Source: Caenimonas koreensis DSM 17982 (GTDB lineage: Bacteria > Pseudomonadota > Gammaproteobacteria > Burkholderiales > Burkholderiaceae_C). From it: a DNA stretch of 64,000 nt. This document shows, piece after piece, positions 63,726 through 64,000 of this stretch. The notes under the pieces were generated by a model that saw only the letters and a list, made by a program, of their open reading frames with translations, searched no databases and was not told where the DNA came from. The position numbers and the translations under genes are program-made. Location: assembly GCF_009646335.1 (NCBI RefSeq), contig NZ_WJBU01000011.1, forward strand, positions 1 to 64,000. Reading direction: 5' to 3'. Numbering within the stretch: the stretch's first letter is position 1; each line of letters starts with the position of its first letter.

Positions 63726-63747
63726 TTCGCACTGCGTCCCCTCCAGA

Positions 63748-63779
63748 GGGCAGCCCGGGCAACCGAGCTGCCCTTTTGC
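63748..63779 (+). terminator. Terminator of rpmE2
   Basis: GGGCAGC (63748-63754) and GCTGCCC (63767-63773) form a 7-bp stem followed by TTTTGC, 23 bases after the L31 stop. Confidence 0.75.
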
Positions 63780-63813
63780 TTTCAGGCACACTCCTTCCCG
63801 CATACGTGAACCT

Positions 63814-64000
63814 GTGAACCAGCCCACCCCCGCCATCGTTGCCCAGGACGCCGTACGCCGGCTGCCGCGCCTGGCGCTGCTGCTGTTTTGCCTGGCGTAC
63901 GTCCTGCCCGGCTTCATCGGCCGCGAACCGTGGAAGAACGCCGACATCGCGGCTTTCGGCCACATGGTTGAAATCGCGCAGGGCCATGCGTCGTGGCTCG
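63814..64000 (+). CDS. Glycosyltransferase/ArnT-like membrane protein, N-terminal fragment
   Basis: The visible 62 residues start at GTG 63814 and run off the window. A basic N-terminus is followed by a hydrophobic helix (LALLLFCLAYVLPGF) and IGREPWKNADIAAFGHM, a segment seen at the start of PMT/ArnT-like (GT39) glycosyltransferases of Comamonadaceae, where the acidic residue after the first helix is catalytic. The rest, with the other transmembrane helices, lies outside. No ATG is available nearby and the RBS is weak, so the exact start is open. Confidence 0.6.
   Translation, partial: MNQPTPAIVAQDAVRRLPRLALLLFCLAYVLPGFIGREPWKNADIAAFGHMVEIAQGHASWL

Overview
The window is high-GC chromosomal DNA that looks like a betaproteobacterium of the order Burkholderiales, most likely family Comamonadaceae. 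The evidence is the housekeeping gene order (dnaX-ybaB-recR; purA next to hisZ; trxA-rho; tesA divergent from ybbA), a type B ribosomal protein L31, and the style of the proteins. This is inferred from protein style and gene order; no search was run. Almost all of the DNA is coding, with many start/stop overlaps (ATGA, GTGA, TTGA).

Layout. 1-126: end of an IS3-like insertion sequence. 214-3357: Crp/Fnr regulator, kinase-like phosphotransferase and acyl-CoA dehydrogenase in a likely lipid-catabolism operon. 3472-6495: MarR-acetyltransferase fusion, EamA exporter and a split chromate transporter. 6518-9371 (minus): small P-loop kinase, two GNAT acetyltransferases, a secreted protein and RlmB. 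9391-11745: ABC ATPase and divergent TesA esterase, then tRNA 2-selenouridine synthase. 12020-17530 (minus): cystathionine beta-lyase, a Fic protein with a striking operator array, a phosphoribosyltransferase, PurA and HisZ. 17719-30963 (minus): a single 13.2-kb gene for a 4414-residue repeat protein ending in a metzincin-like protease domain. 31127-37073 (minus): Asp-box propeller protein with a MoaD/ThiS partner, then an RND efflux pump and its adaptor. 37224-40186: RNase HI, methyltransferase and divergent lytic transglycosylase MltD. 40198-42987 (minus): NitT/TauT-type ABC importer whose ATPase carries a palindromic-repeat insertion. 43073-46406 (minus): MAPEG protein, RecR, YbaB and DnaX with an A9 slippage site. 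46468-49764 (minus): FAAL-ACP-aminoacyl-oxoamine-synthase fusion. 49895-49988: SRP RNA. 50117-57751: secreted small protein, HI0933-type flavoprotein and an AddA/AddB-like helicase-nuclease pair. 57877-59662: thioredoxin and Rho. 59735-61591 (minus): an F-box-like protein with twelve ~40-residue repeats. 61817-64000: amino-acid ABC binding protein and permease, L31 and the start of a membrane glycosyltransferase.

Most genes are ordinary housekeeping and transport functions. The best candidates for under-described biology are the F-box-like repeat protein (possible host-directed effector), the FAAL-ACP-AOS fusion (a one-gene pathway to an acyl-derived aminoketone), the six half-site operator in front of fic, the giant adhesin-protease, the repeat inserted in frame in an ABC ATPase, and the predicted tau/gamma slippage signal in dnaX.
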